Positions 12,313-24,968 of a stretch of DNA of 64,000 nucleotides are shown in pieces. The DNA comes from Paragordius varius. Its lineage: Eukaryota; Nematomorpha. Position 1 is the first letter of the stretch. Each line of letters begins with the position of its first letter. The translations under genes were made by a program, and so were the position numbers. The notes under the pieces are model-generated. The model ran no database searches. It was not told the DNA's origin and saw only the letters and a program-made list of their open reading frames with translations. The DNA is taken from assembly GCA_964247055.1 (NCBI GenBank), contig OZ176050.1, positions 11,718,001 through 11,782,000 on the forward strand, read 5' to 3'.

Positions 12313-15300
12313 GAATCACACCATTCTTTCTAAGGATGAGTTATTTAATATTGTTTTGAATGTAACCAAATTACAATTAACGAATCTTACAAAGGAAGAA
12401 ATTGATAATTTTCTCAATAATGCACAGAGGTTACCAGGAGTGCCTTACAAAATTGTGACAATCATAGAGGTAAGTTCCATTTAAACATTATTTAGTTCAT
12501 GCATTCCCCTTTTAGGTCAAACTGTGTGCGCAATTTTATGGGTACTTTTGAGATTCCGTTTAGTTCATCCGAATCCTCTGTAATCCAAGTAATTATTTTT
12601 TATTGAACCCGCTATTTGGCCAATTTACTTGGAATTCGCTTATGGGTTATAGTGTTTTTCGGATTTAATTTTCTTTTAATTCTTATATTATAGAACGCGT
12701 ATCATTACTTTTGACATCGCTACGGCACACTACTGTTTGGAGGTTTAAGAAGTATTATACCATTAAAACATACAATTTAAAATAATAACTTTTAAATTTA
12801 TACCATATGCTTGGTAAAAAGATACAGTGTGCATTTTAATGCTTGCTTATTCAGAGTGTAGTTGGTCAATTGGCGTAGTGTGTGGAAAAAACAACGAAAT
12901 GTTGAATAAATTATTTTTTCCTTTCTTACATTACTTTGTCTATTTTTTCAATGTTGTTGTTCCCATATACTTACTATGTTGCGAATTGACCAACTATAGT
13001 GTGAATAGGCCATTAAAATGCAAACTGTAGTTTTATTATTGAAACACAACTAAAATTTATAATTTGTATAGACGTTAAAAATTGTGGAGCAACCAAATAG
13101 AATGGTTGTTGAAACGGATGGTGGATTTTTTTCTAATTGTACAAATTCATCAATATCTATTTACAAAAAATTAAATATTTCCTTCCAATACAATTGCAAA
13201 AACTTGGATTTCAGTAATTTCTAATTATTTTCAAATCTTTTCAATTTGTTTGCTTATAATTTTAATCTATTATTTATTAAAAATATAAATATTTATTTAG
13301 TTATTTCATTGTTATATTTAATTTGGTATTTTGTTTTAACTAATTTTATATTTACAGTATGCATTTTAATGGTTCCTTTTTTACATTACTTTGTTTATTT
13401 TATTTAACATTTTGTTGTTTTTTCCATATACTTGTGTGTTGCAAATTGCCCAATAAATTTTATACTGTAAATACCGAGGTCTATTGAATAACAATATGCA
13501 TTTATGAGTTAAATTAATTAAAATTTTAGGCATTTTGGTTTATGCATAAAAATTTATAACTAAAATTAATCATAAAAACAGTTGTTTACAATATCATTAA
13601 ATACAATATGATTCTATTTTTGGATTTTGAAAGCTGTAGTCCACTATTAAAAATTAAAAAAAAGTAGACAGTTTACATTTTACCCAAATTTGGCATATAT
13701 ACATATGTGTATTTACCAGGTATAATCATAATTTTTTACTGTTTTTTGGGTAAAAAAACATATAAATCAATTATTTATACATCGGGCTCTACACATTTTA
13801 TCTCTCGGGTATTATAATCCCGTAGTAAAAAACTGATTATTTTTTGCGGAAAACCATTCGTCTCGCCATTTTCCAACGTCGTATTCGCAGTTCTATCAGC
13901 CATATGACGCCAGGTCACGAGAGTTTAGCGGAAAGAATTTCCCATATAAGCGATTCAATGTGTTTTTAACTGGTTTTGCTGTGTGAGAGGGATCATTGTC
14001 ATGTCGCAGAATCACTTTTCCATGACTCCTAATATTTGTTGGCGATACTGTTTATAACGATTTCACCTGGATTTAAAATTCATAATACACAATATCGCTT
14101 TGACCCACCAGACACAGAGCACGCCCACTTGCCGGTTGGCATTGGCGTTGATGGAACCGGCATGATAAGGTGAAAGCCACGATTTTTCCGCTTTAAATTA
14201 GAAAATAAAGCCGTTTCTCATCACCCATTCTAATTCGATGCAGAAATGACTTTTGGTTACGTTTGAGCAGAATTTCAGTCATTTTGCCCATTTGGCAATT
14301 TTAATAGTAAACTCATTTTCGAATTGGTCCCATTTTTGATATTTTTTATGTCATATGTAATGCTTCTGCCAATTGTTGTTAAGTTTGCGTTGGGTCATCC
14401 AATACCAGAACTAAAGCGTTTCGCACAGTGCCACACTATTTTATATAAACTCCCAACTTTAAATATTTCCATACTATGTTTCACTGTTTATCGATAGAGC
14501 TAGCTCAACATATACTTTTAGCAAACAATAACTTTCAAAAGTCTATTTCATATGTTGGCAATGCCTGCCTCAAATGTCTGTTTCCGGCCCAATTCGGCAT
14601 GATTACTAAATCAATACGACGCTAGTTTTGGCAAACTTAAATTGTGCATGTTTCGTTTAAAGTCAGATGAACAAAATGAGATCTGTGTCAAATTGATTTG
14701 CGTACTTTTCGACGTCTTTTTTTTAGTTGAACCGATATTAACTTAGGACTATACCTGGTTTATATATATATATATATATATATATTTATAAATTTATGAT
14801 GCTCATAGGTGATGAAAATCCTTTTTTGTTTGATGTCGATATTCCAAAATTAAATGATAACTTTTCGCTAAATAATGTCAACATATTGCACTATTCTACA
14901 TTCACTCTTTTAAAGTAAGTTTACATATAATTTATCATTATAAAATTAATTATTTTTATGCTTATCTCTATCCAGGCATGTCGATGTGAAAGTCTCTAGT
15001 AACAAAAGCGAAATTATTATAAAACACGATTCCATGATGTATAATACACAGAAATACATGATAAAAAATTTGGATAGAGTTTTCATGTTTTTCAATAAAA
15101 CAAATCTATGGTCGTCTTGCAAAGTTCAATTCAAAAATGATGTAAATATATAAATAATTTAACTATAGTTTATAATAATGAATGGAATCTCTGACTAGAA
15201 TAAAACTTTAAGCCATATTATTGGCTTTAGGGGTACCTTAATTGGCGCAGAGAGAGAACAAAATTAAAAATGTAGGTATGCAGGTTTTTCGCTTAAAACT

Positions 15301-18300
15301 TTGAAAATCATTTTACATTAATTGATCTGTCTGTAAGATACAATAGCATATGATATATAACTCTTAGCTATGTATATAAAATTAATGCTTAAGTACAGGC
15401 AAAAAATGGATATTTTTACGACAACCAATATAAGTTCTACTTGTATGGTGAGAGGTAATCCTCATTTTAATAATTATAAATGAAATATTTCATCATCATT
15501 TGATTACGCATAAATATTTTTATAATATCGTTTTTGACTTCTAAATTTAAAAATAAATACAGTATGGTTGTTATGTATAATAACTTAATTGTTTTTGTTA
15601 ACTTAACTCAATTAATCTTATTTTAGTTACCTTTGAAAATATAATTTGTGCATAATACACCTTTGTACTTGTTACGCTAAAAATGTATATTATCTTGGTT
15701 GTGAATGCTTTTACCTAAATAAATATTATTGAACCTTATGCAAATATATAACTTGTGAATGCTTTCATCTAAATATTGAAATATTTAACCTTATGCAAAA
15801 ATGCAACCTCGCTCTAAAACTATATATAATGGAACATAGTTTTTTATGATATAAAATAAATTCCTTTTTTCCGCTTATTACATTTGACGCGGTCGATTTT
15901 TGTTTTTTGTATTACGTTGTATTCATTATTATGGAAAAAATAAGTATTGAAAGTTATAAAATCAATAATAATTTTACGGAATATATTAAATTTACGAAGA
16001 AATTTAGTAATTAAAGGAATACAGGATAATAATGAAAATATTAAAGCCATCTTTCTTGCCCAATCCGGTATTGATAACATTTCTAAAATGGAACAATTCT
16101 TTTACCCCGTTAATATTGAAAACATATCTTGGGAGGAGATTTATGAAGCTGGGGTGAAAATATTTCAGCCAACCAAAAATACTTTTTTATCCCGATTCGA
16201 ATTTTTTAGAGCGGAACGATTAGCGGGTGAAGAATTCTTGGAATTTTTTATAAGACTCAAAAATATGGCCGCTGCATGCGAATTCAAAGGAAACGTTGAC
16301 GAATTAATACGGGACGTGTTTATATGTGGGTTGAAGGAGAAAAAACTAGAGACTGAACTGCTGAACAGGTACCCAAAGGCATTAGACAACGACATACCAG
16401 TGGGATTAAATAAGGTTCTAAATCTGGCATTAGCGTATGAAAATTCTCACCTGGAAGTGAACTCAGTGAGGGCAATATATAATAATGAAAGTATTAATAA
16501 TGGTAATAATAATGGTATTACTAATGGTAATAATAATGAAACTTTTAATGATGGTAGTATTAATAATAATGAAATATATCTGGTAAGACGCAAACCTGTC
16601 GTAAAATCGTGTTTTAAATGCGGTCGCGCCCACAAATACGGATGCTGCCCAGCGTTTGGGAAGGTATGTTTCAAATGTCAGGGTAGAAATCATTTCGGAA
16701 GCCAATGCCAAAACAAATATGCTGGCAATAACAGGTATGTGAATAATATCGTAAATAAACCTAAAATAAATGTAAAAATAAACTCAACCCACGTCGAAAT
16801 GTTATTCGACACGGGGGCCGACATATCTTTAATAAATTTTAGCACGTGGGTTAAAATAGGAAAGCCTAAAATAAAACCCATTTATTTTAACATAAACACT
16901 TATGATAATAATCCTTTACACATAATAGGAGAGACAACTGTAACTCTTGAATTAAATAAATTAAAAAAGATAACAAAATGCTTTATTACGAAGAGACATC
17001 TTCCTCTAATATTTGGCATGGATTGGATCCAGCTATTCAATATCTCATTGCCTAACGAATTATATATTAATAAATTATATCACACAAATGATATTTACAA
17101 TAAATTTAAGTCTTTATTTGATAACAAATTGGGTTGTTGGAAAGGGGAACCTATAAAGATATTTTTAGAAAACAATAGTAGGGGACGGGTATTTCCGGCT
17201 AGAAGGGTTCCCTTGGCCTTACAAGAGAAATTAAGTGGAGAGATCAAAAGGTTAGTATCCTTAAAAATTATTGAACCAGTAGACCCCAAGCAATCTAAAA
17301 TTTGTTGGTCCAGTCCTATAGTAAACGTATTAAAGTCAAATAATGAATTAAGAATATGCGCAGATTTTAAAGTGTCCATAAACAAATACATTAAAACACC
17401 TCAATATATAATACCCACATTTGATGATTTGATTTCCAAAATTTCACATGGTAAGACGTTTTCAACATTAGATTTAAAAGATGCTTATCTTCAGATTCCA
17501 GTGCATCCGGAATCTCAAAATCTTCTCACAATATCCCCACCTCTTGGGTTTTTTAAATATACTAGGCTCCCTTTTGGTCTGTCGTGCGCACCTAGTTTTT
17601 TCCAACAAATCATGGATGAGCTATTAGGAGATTGTAAGGGAACAGCGGTCTATTTAGATGATGTAATTGTTACGGGGGAAACGGATGAGGAGCATTATAG
17701 AAACCTAACACAAGTATTTGAAAGATTAGAACGAATGGGTCTTAAATTAAAAAAAGATAAAATAAAGCTTTTTCAACAGGAAGTAGAATATTTGGGGTTT
17801 ACTATATCAGAAAAAAGTATAAAACCAGCGAGCAGTAAGATTAAAGCCATTCGCGAGTGTCCAGCCCCTAAAGATAAAACAAGTCTCCGTTCGTTTTTGG
17901 GCCTTTTAAACTTTCATTCACGATTTATACCTTCTCTAAATACAATTGTTAACGAACTCCATCAGCTAGCTGGTTCCAAAAAGAAATGGTGTTGGACCGA
18001 GGTACACCAAAATATTTTTGAAAGGGCGAAGCTATTAATAGGGAATAACAGCCGCCTCTTCCCTTTTAACCCCAGACTTCCCCTTATTCTAGAAACGGAT
18101 GCATCTGGGGAGGGGTTTGGGGCCATTTTGTCGCACAGAACGTCGGAAGGTAAACGACCCATTGCATATTTTTCAAAAAAATGTTCCCCGGCAGAAAAAA
18201 ATTATTCGGTTATAGAAAAAGAGGCAAAAGCCATTGTATTGGCTCTAGAGAAATTTAAAACATTTTTATATGGTAGAAAATTTGAGATTAGAACAGATCA

Positions 18301-21300
18301 TAAACCTCTTATCAAATTATTCGGGCAGCAACGTGTATTAAGCGAGCTAAACAATAGTAAATTGCTAAGATGGATTTCAAAAACATCCATTTTCGACTTC
18401 AACATAATGTACTACCCAGGAACCGAAAATCTAGCAGATTCACTATCAAGACTACCAACTGAGATAACTGAAGAGTGTGACAATGACGAGGATATAGCGC
18501 AGGAGGTCCGGTTGCTATGGTGTCAGGAGTTAAACTTAAACAAGGAGAGGGTGCTTAAGGAAACTATGAGCGATGAGACGTGTAAACAGATTAAAGCAGC
18601 ACGAAAGACTAATGATTGGTCTCATCCGGGGGTGCAGTCCTATAAACCACTGAGGAATGATATCGAAGAATCATACGGCCTTCTATATTTAGGTGACCGC
18701 CTTATTGTGCCTCAAAGCATGAGGGTTGATGTTCTTAACTATCTTCATAAAGGTCATCCGGGTATACAGTCCATGAAAGCGTTAGGTAAGAGTGGTGTGT
18801 TTTGGCCGAATATGAACCAGGAAATTGAAAAATGGGTGCAAGGCTGCTCAAATTGTCAAAAGTCACGGTTCAACATTGCAGTAAGCCCGACGTATAAATG
18901 GAACCCGAACACCACCGTTTGGGAGCGATTGCATCTCGATATAGCGGGGCCCGCAGATAACCTTTACTGGGTCATACTTATAGATCACTGCACCCGTTGG
19001 GTGGAAGTAGCACAGCTTAAAACAGTGAACTCGATCAGTATTTTGAAAGTTTTAGAAGGTTGGTTTGCACGATATGGCACCCCAGAGATGATCGTAACTG
19101 ATAATGCGTCGTATTTTAAGTCCGGTGATTTTGAAAGAATATTAAGTTCCTCTAATATCAAGCATGTAACCTCTGCGCCATACCACCCTCGGACAAATGG
19201 TTTAGTGGAAAGGGTCATTCAAACATTGAAAACGCACTATCATATGTGTTCTGAAGTAGCAGATCCAGAACGCCGGTTAAACCAGGTACTGTGGGCTTAC
19301 AGATCAGCACATCACAATGGTATAAATGAGACACCTGCACGACTATTCCTAAAACGAAATATACCGACTCCGCTGTCCTGGATGAAAGGCAAACCAAAGG
19401 ATTATATCGATGGTACCTCAGATATTATACGTGAGTTCGTTCCAGGTGAGAAAGTGTTTATAAAAAATGAGTTGGAAGCTGGTTGGCGAGAGGGAAAAGT
19501 TGTAGAGCGGACTGGATTATTGTCCTACAATATCGAAGATAGAGGGAGGGTTTTACGAAAGCATACGGATCAATTAAGAAGGCGAAAAGAAGGTCCCGAT
19601 GAACTTAAGCTAGACGACCCGAAAGAATTGGATAAGCTAGACTACCCGAAAGAATTGGAATCGGAACAACAGAATAATAATGATAATATCATAGCCACCC
19701 CATTGCATGGTCCTCCTATTGATGACAATATTTATAATGATGATACCAATCCTTCCCCGGATATTTGTCAAGATTTCCACAATAATCAGCAAAGTCCCAA
19801 CGACGATAAGATTGCAGAACCCCCAAGCTTTGAAGTACCAGTGGAGAGACGCTATCCTACCAGAAACCGAAAAGCCCCTGACAGATACACAAATCACTTT
19901 TAAATTAGATAGGAGATATGTTATGTATAATAACTTAATTGTTTTTGTTAACTTAACTCAATTAATCTTATTTTAGTTACCTTTGAAAATATAATTTGTG
20001 CATAATACACCTTTGTACTTGTTACGCTAAAAATGTATATTATCTTGGTTGTGAATGCTTTTACCTAAATAATATAATATTGAACCTTATGCAAATATAT
20101 AACTTGTGAATGCTTTCATCTAAATATTGAAATATTTAACCTTATGCAAAAATGCAACCTCGCTCTAAAACTATATATAATGGAACATAGTTTTTTATGA
20201 TATAAAATAAATTCCTTTTTTCCGCTTATTACAATGGTTAAGTATGCATTGCTAGAAAGTTATCAATTATTGCCAAAGTCAACTAAGGGCAGTATTATTA
20301 GCTTATAGTTATTTTTTCATATTTTACTATTAATAGCCAATAATACTGCCCTTTGTTGTATATACTATTTGGCAATAATTAATAACTTTCTAGCAATGTA
20401 TACTTACTCATACTGTAATAAGGGCTAAAATTTAATTAAGACAATGAACACTAGATACACATGCAGTGTAAAATTTTATAATAATCAACATTTTTTTCTA
20501 TAATTTATATTTTTTGGATTTATTATCAATCAGACCTTTAATTATTTATTTTGATTGAAAATAGTTAAGTTAAAATATAATTTAACGGAGCTAGTAACAC
20601 TTCGATTCAAATTGGGGTATCTAGGGATCCCAGACTAAATTTAAGTTGATATTTTTACAAAACTACCAAGTGTAAGGCATATCAAACTATTTTAACTCCA
20701 TTTTTATTTTGCAACTTTTTTGCAAAATATTGTCTTTATTTGATTCTAACGCTACGATTAAAGTAAATTATTAATATAACTCTAACATTGATATAAACAG
20801 AAAAGGTGCTTTATTTTTGGATTCATTTTTATATTTAGATAATGCTACATGTCATGTTGACTATTAGAGGTTATTTATTAAATAATATTATTTAAATGAA
20901 TCTTTATTTATATTTTGGTGCATCCATGTTCTACATGCAGACCTTTGCAGTGGTTTCAGTTTGTTCCATATTAATATTTAATTTTAAACAGGCCAGGGGT
21001 CCCCAAAGACCCCAATTTGAATAGAAGGACCAAAATGTATATGCTGTATAATTTTAATGGCTATTTCGGAATAGCTAAAGGATTATTTACATATATTTAT
21101 GATATGAATTTTTTGTTATTATTAGTTCCATATTATTGATTGATATTGTAATAATACAGTGTCGCTCGGTCGCAATGAAATATCATGTGCGTGTTTTATT
21201 GTAACTAATAAAAACGAGAAAATCTAAAACCTATAAATACCCTTTAGCCAATTTAAATACAAAACGGGCATTAGTAATTAATCTTTTGAATATGTAAGCA

Positions 21301-22678
21301 GTAAAATCAAATCCACACTAGCTTATAAACTTTTAAATAACTGTTCTTCTCTGAACGCCATTCAAAAGAAACAAGCTATAATATAGCATGATGGCGTGTG
21401 TCCTTATTTGCATGTTTTTTAACTATAAATTTATATTCAATAATTAAACCATTTATTTTTATCAAAAGTATAATAAGTTACCACAATTATGGTATTTTAT
21501 GGCTATAAATTGAAATCATTAAGTCTTATATATATATATATATATATAATTTCTTTATCCACTTATTTAGCAAATTTTCACCGACAAAAACGAAAAGAAT
21601 CAAAGTCACCATGTAACAATACAATATCCATGTATAGGCAAGTGGGAAAATATTTACTATAATAGTTCAATCGAGGTAGTTTAAATTTATATTATATTCT
21701 GTCAAAATAATTATTACGCTTGATTTAAACCAAGAGTGTCCAACACAAATGGCTTCGCCGGCCGCATTTAGGGACAAAAAAATCCGACGGGCCACAATCG
21801 CAAAATACATAGTCATTAACAAATATTTTATTAGATTTGAAACATAAAACTGTAAGAACTACTATTTATTTTAACAGTTTTGGCTAGTTCATTGCCGAAA
21901 TTCAGAAAAATTTATTCTTTAAATTTGGAATTCTCGCCGCCTGTTGACGGCACTACCACTGATTTTAATTGTTTTTTGTGTGGAATCAGAACCATTAGAT
22001 TTTTTATTAAAACTAACGGTAAAATCAGTTTGAAAACTGTTTTAGAAGCGAAACCTGTTCTAAAACCGCAAAAACGGCTACAAAAAATAGATTTGATCAG
22101 ATTTATATGCATATATAATTTTTCGAATGGAACCCAAATTGAAAATTTTTTTACTAAAAATTACGATTCTAGCAGGCATCATAAGTGAAATTTTAGGAAT
22201 TATATGTATAAATTATGAGTGATCAATTTATTCCCTATTAGTAGTAATGTCTCACAACTCCCTCACACTCTAATAATAGTAAGAATTCGATTGATGTAAA
22301 TTCTTATAAAATTTACCATTAATTGTTTATGAATAGATTTGTTTAAGATTTATATTTTTACCTACCTACTTAATATATATATACATATATATTGATGGCT
22401 AGATAATCCATCATGCTACAAACAATAGCTTAAGCCTAAATGGACAAACATATGAAACAATGTATGATGATAAAGAACCTATGGTCTTAAGCATGGTTAC
22501 TTTTAAAAAGAAAAAAGCATTCAAAAATATTGATTTCCAACAAAATTTGATTGGCCTCCAAAAACTTTATCAAAATGTATTCTATAAAAAATCCACCATA
22601 TACTATGTTGTACTCTCAAATGTATCTGATACCACCGTACCAAACCCTGCTGATGATGTTTTAAAAAAATTCGACTAA
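12313..22678 (+). CDS. Unrecognised extracellular glycoprotein, tandem copy B
   Basis: Five exons join in phase: 12313-12469, 13072-13213, 14809-14914, 14976-15141 and 22403-22678 (stop TAA). Acceptors are AG and donors GTAAGT, GTAATT, GTAAGT and GTAAAT. The last three match copy A exon for exon and stay open, which supports selection on the protein. Sequons are dense (NHT, NVT, NLT, NCT, NSS, NIS, NKT, NVS), so the product is probably secreted or on the surface. No family is recognised. The intron after 13213 holds a mariner relic. The last intron is 7.26 kb, against 1.07 kb in copy A, because a MITE, a Ty3/gypsy element and a piggyBac-type MITE entered it. The true start is unknown; candidate upstream exons at 8511 and 11894 hint at a VWA domain, and the latter is broken. 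The C-terminus is shorter than in copy A (ends DDVLKKFD). Confidence 0.55.
13840..14650 (-). pseudogene. mariner transposase relic
   Basis: On the minus strand the pieces read, in order, DDPTQT (near 14405), KSFLHRIRMGDEKRLYF (about 14195-14255), DIVYYEF (near 14090) and ILRHDNDPSHTAKPVK (about 13965-14015). These are the mariner landmarks: the helix-turn-helix side, the first catalytic Asp in GDEK, the YYE strand, and the second catalytic Asp in HDN. Stops and frame changes are scattered throughout, so it is dead. No clear terminal repeats or TA flanks were found. It lies in an intron of copy B on the opposite strand. Confidence 0.8.
15569..15882 (+). repeat. 5' LTR of the Ty3/gypsy element
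   Basis: It starts TGTTATGTATAATAAC and ends CCGCTTATTACA, 314 bp. ATATATAATGG and ATATAAAATAAA offer TATA-like sequences. It is nearly identical to the 3' LTR. Confidence 0.95.
19919..20233 (+). repeat. 3' LTR of the Ty3/gypsy element
   Basis: It is 315 bp and nearly identical to 15569-15882. A short purine-rich tract (GATAGGAGATA) precedes it, where the polypurine tract is expected. Confidence 0.95.
20598..21055 (+). mobile_element. piggyBac-type MITE, copy 1
   Basis: The left end CACTTCGATTCAAATTGGGG follows (G)TAA. The inner right end GGGGTCCCCAAAGACCCC and AATTTGAATAGAAGGACC match the family, but the outermost right bases have decayed. It is absent from copy A, so it came after the segmental duplication. 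Confidence 0.7.
21731..21961. mobile_element. hAT-type MITE in copy B intron
   Basis: Orthologue of 3743-3973: it starts CAAGAGTGTCCAACAC after atttaaac and ends ACTACCACTG before attttaat. GGCTTCGCCGGCCGCATTT marks the left arm. Confidence 0.7.
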
Positions 22679-23014
22679 CTCATCGGAAAATTGACAAATG
22701 ATTAAAATCTCCTTAGATGCAAACATCCATTATTAATTTTAAAAATTTAATTTTGCGTCAAAATTAAATAAATTATGGGACGAATATGTAATTTAAGAAC
22801 ACGTTTTTTAAGATTAAAATTTAAGCGGATTCTTATTTTAAATACACGTTGGTTTTTATTTATTATTATAATGCAAAAATCATAATAGCATAATAATGAA
22901 AAAGTCCAAAATATTCTTCATAGATTTTCACAAAAATTTATAATTATAATGAAACTGTTATATAATGGACTTAATATACAGTGCATTGGTGGTACAAATA
23001 TATCCTAATAAAAC

Positions 23015-23047
<33 letters not shown>

Positions 23048-23299
23048 TCTCATAGAAATGATCATGAGGATCACATGCACATTTAAAAAAGTTTTTTCCA
23101 TTTTTGTCGTGATTGCTACATATAAAGTCGCAAAATTAACGCACATTATATCAATTTTTTTTCTTGTTAAAGGAGCTTTCGATATCATAAAAACATCTGC
23201 TAAAAAATTCAATCACCTCGAAATTTTGTTAAGAGATTCGTTTGTTTGTAAAGTATATTTATTGTATTTTTTATATTTACCCAAATTTCGAAAACAAAT

Positions 23300-23482
23300 G
23301 GAAAAGTATACATTGCTAGAAATATTGACTATTTCCAAATAGATACAACAAAGGGCAAAATTATTGGCTTATAATTAATTTTTTTACATTTTACTATTAT
23401 TAGCCAATAATAATCCTCTTTGCATATGCTATTTGGACAATAATTAGTAACTTTCTAGCAATATATACTTACTCATACTAAT
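23300..23482. mobile_element. Palindromic MITE (CAGTATG family), copy 3
   Basis: Orthologue of 5344-5524: both follow AAACAAATGGA and precede TCTAAGGTAATATAAATA. Arms contain GTATACATTGCTAGAAA and CTTTCTAGCAATATATAC. Confidence 0.75.
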
Positions 23483-24063
23483 TCTAAGGTAATATAAATA
23501 TGCATCGAATTTTATATATGCGTTTTTAGAATATTTTAAAGTGTTATTATACTGTTCTCACCATGTTTTAAGATACCATAAAATACGCTTCAACATTTTA
23601 ATTTTACTTTGTAAATATTTATTATATTGACAAAACCAAAAGCACCATGAAAGTCCTGATGCATTTTTCAATCGGAATGTATATTCATCAGGATATTTTT
23701 TTAATATTATGTATATATTAATATGCTTTTATTTTACAAGTTAATTTAGAGTCTAAAAATAAATCGACATTTAAACAATGAAAACAGCTGAGTATAAAAT
23801 TATATTAAAAATTATTGTCAGAATGTAAACAAAAGCATTTTTATTAATTCTATTTTTAACTATAACATTTTTTGCCGGTTCGATATTTAGCGGCTTAAAT
23901 TTCTGATAATAATTTTTGAAAAACACATAAAATTTTAAAACTGCTAGTCAAGACTTTCTACCACAAATGGCTTAACCCGCCTCCTTTATAAAGATATTGT
24001 CTTATTAAATATTTATAGCTTGAACTTAAAACTGAATAAAATAAAACAAATAACTATATTTAT

Positions 24064-24908
24064 TTGCATTATGGATTAGGCTGAATCAGTATGTTTTAGA
24101 ATGATATAATGTAATATCAGCAAATTAATAACAAATTTATTAATGAATTTTCGTTAGAATCATCTAACTTCTTCGGATAAAGATAAAAATAAAATTAAAA
24201 TAAAGATACAAATAAAATTATAAAATATTTTATAAAAATAAGGATGTGTATTTATTTATAAAGAAATCCGTTACTGGGTTAACACGATTAATTTCTTTTT
24301 GTCTGTTAATCAATTTATCTTCCTTATTTATATAGTAACTTTCTTTTAATACTCTTCTAGTGTCATTTTTTTCGTTATCTAAAATCTCAACGTTTTCCCA
24401 ATCAATTTTGTGTCTGTACTTGTGTGCATGATATGCAAGTGCCGACACATTTACTTTGTTTCTTCTTTCTGCGGCTTTGTGTTCTTTTATTCGAGTATTT
24501 ATACCTCTTTTTGTCTGTACACAAAGCCGCAGAAAGAAGAAACAAAGTAAATGTGTCGGCACTTGCATATCATGCACACAAGTACAGACACAAAATTGAT
24601 TGGGAAAACGTTGAGATTTTAGATAACGAAAAAAATGACACTAGAAGAGTATTAAAAGAAAGTTACTATATAAATAAGGAAGATAAATTGATTAACAGAC
24701 AAAAAGAAATTAATCGTGTTAACCCAGTAACGGATTTCTTTATAAATAAATACACATCCTTATTTTTATAAAATATTTTATAATTTTATTTGTATCTTTA
24801 TTTTAATTTTATTTTTATCTTTATCCGAAGAAGTTAGATGATTCTAACGAAAATTCATTAATAAATTTGTTATTAATTTGCTGATATTACATTATATCAT
24901 TCTAAAAC
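24064..24908. mobile_element. Head-to-head pair of 5'-truncated Penelope-like elements
   Basis: Two 389-bp arms, 24093-24481 and 24520-24908, are reverse complements with no difference that I found; 38 bp lie between them. Each arm encodes the C-terminus of a GIY-YIG endonuclease, read outward: the left on the minus strand to 24230, the right on the plus strand to 24771. Motifs are RIKEHK (left only), SALAYHAHKYRHKIDWEN, VLKESYYINK and INRVNPVTDF, as in Penelope-like retroelements. The flank AACTATATTTAT is repeated at 24052-24063 and 24906-24917, a 12-bp target duplication. A 29-bp extension (24064-24092) lies between the left flank copy and the left arm. The related locus near 6085 in copy A is an empty site. 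No reverse transcriptase remains, so the pair is dead on arrival by 5' truncation. Confidence 0.85.
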
Positions 24909-24968
24909 TATATTTATGTTAATCATTATTTATCACCCAAATTTGGGAACTATTTGTTAACTAAATAT

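Larger units (their letters stand above)
15569..20233 (+). mobile_element. Ty3/gypsy LTR retrotransposon, looks whole or nearly so
   Basis: The element is about 4.67 kb with LTRs at 15569-15882 and 19919-20233, starting TG and ending CA. A 5-bp target duplication, ATGGT, flanks it. The two LTRs differ at only a handful of positions, so the insertion is very young. One long gag-pol frame spans 15947-19903, with parts in order: gag core (about 16080-16470), two CCHC-type zinc knuckles (about 16610-16720), aspartic protease (LFDTGAD, near 16803), reverse transcriptase (YLDDV, near 17650), RNase H (about 18090-18450) and integrase with its zinc-binding and DDE core (about 18740-19330). There is no envelope gene. 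At most about one break is suspected. Confidence 0.95.
15560..20415. mobile_element. Palindromic MITE (CAGTATG family), interrupted by a Ty3/gypsy element
   Basis: The left end CAGTATGGT (15560-15568) and the remainder (20234-20415, ending CATACTG) form one roughly 185-bp MITE flanked by TA. The Ty3/gypsy element entered its left terminal repeat, duplicating ATGGT. The matching point in copy A (about 3385) has neither insertion. Relatives lie at 5344 and 23300. Confidence 0.85.

Noticed and set aside
22958-23342. Opposed open frames of 84 and 94 residues
   Set aside because: They overlap a TA microsatellite and a MITE, and the corresponding part of copy A near 5000-5340 is not open.
24230-24771. 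Two intact 115-residue proteins on opposite strands
   Set aside because: They are mirror copies of the C-terminus of a Penelope-like endonuclease in a palindrome. Their N-termini read into the opposing copy, so they are truncated fragments, not host genes.
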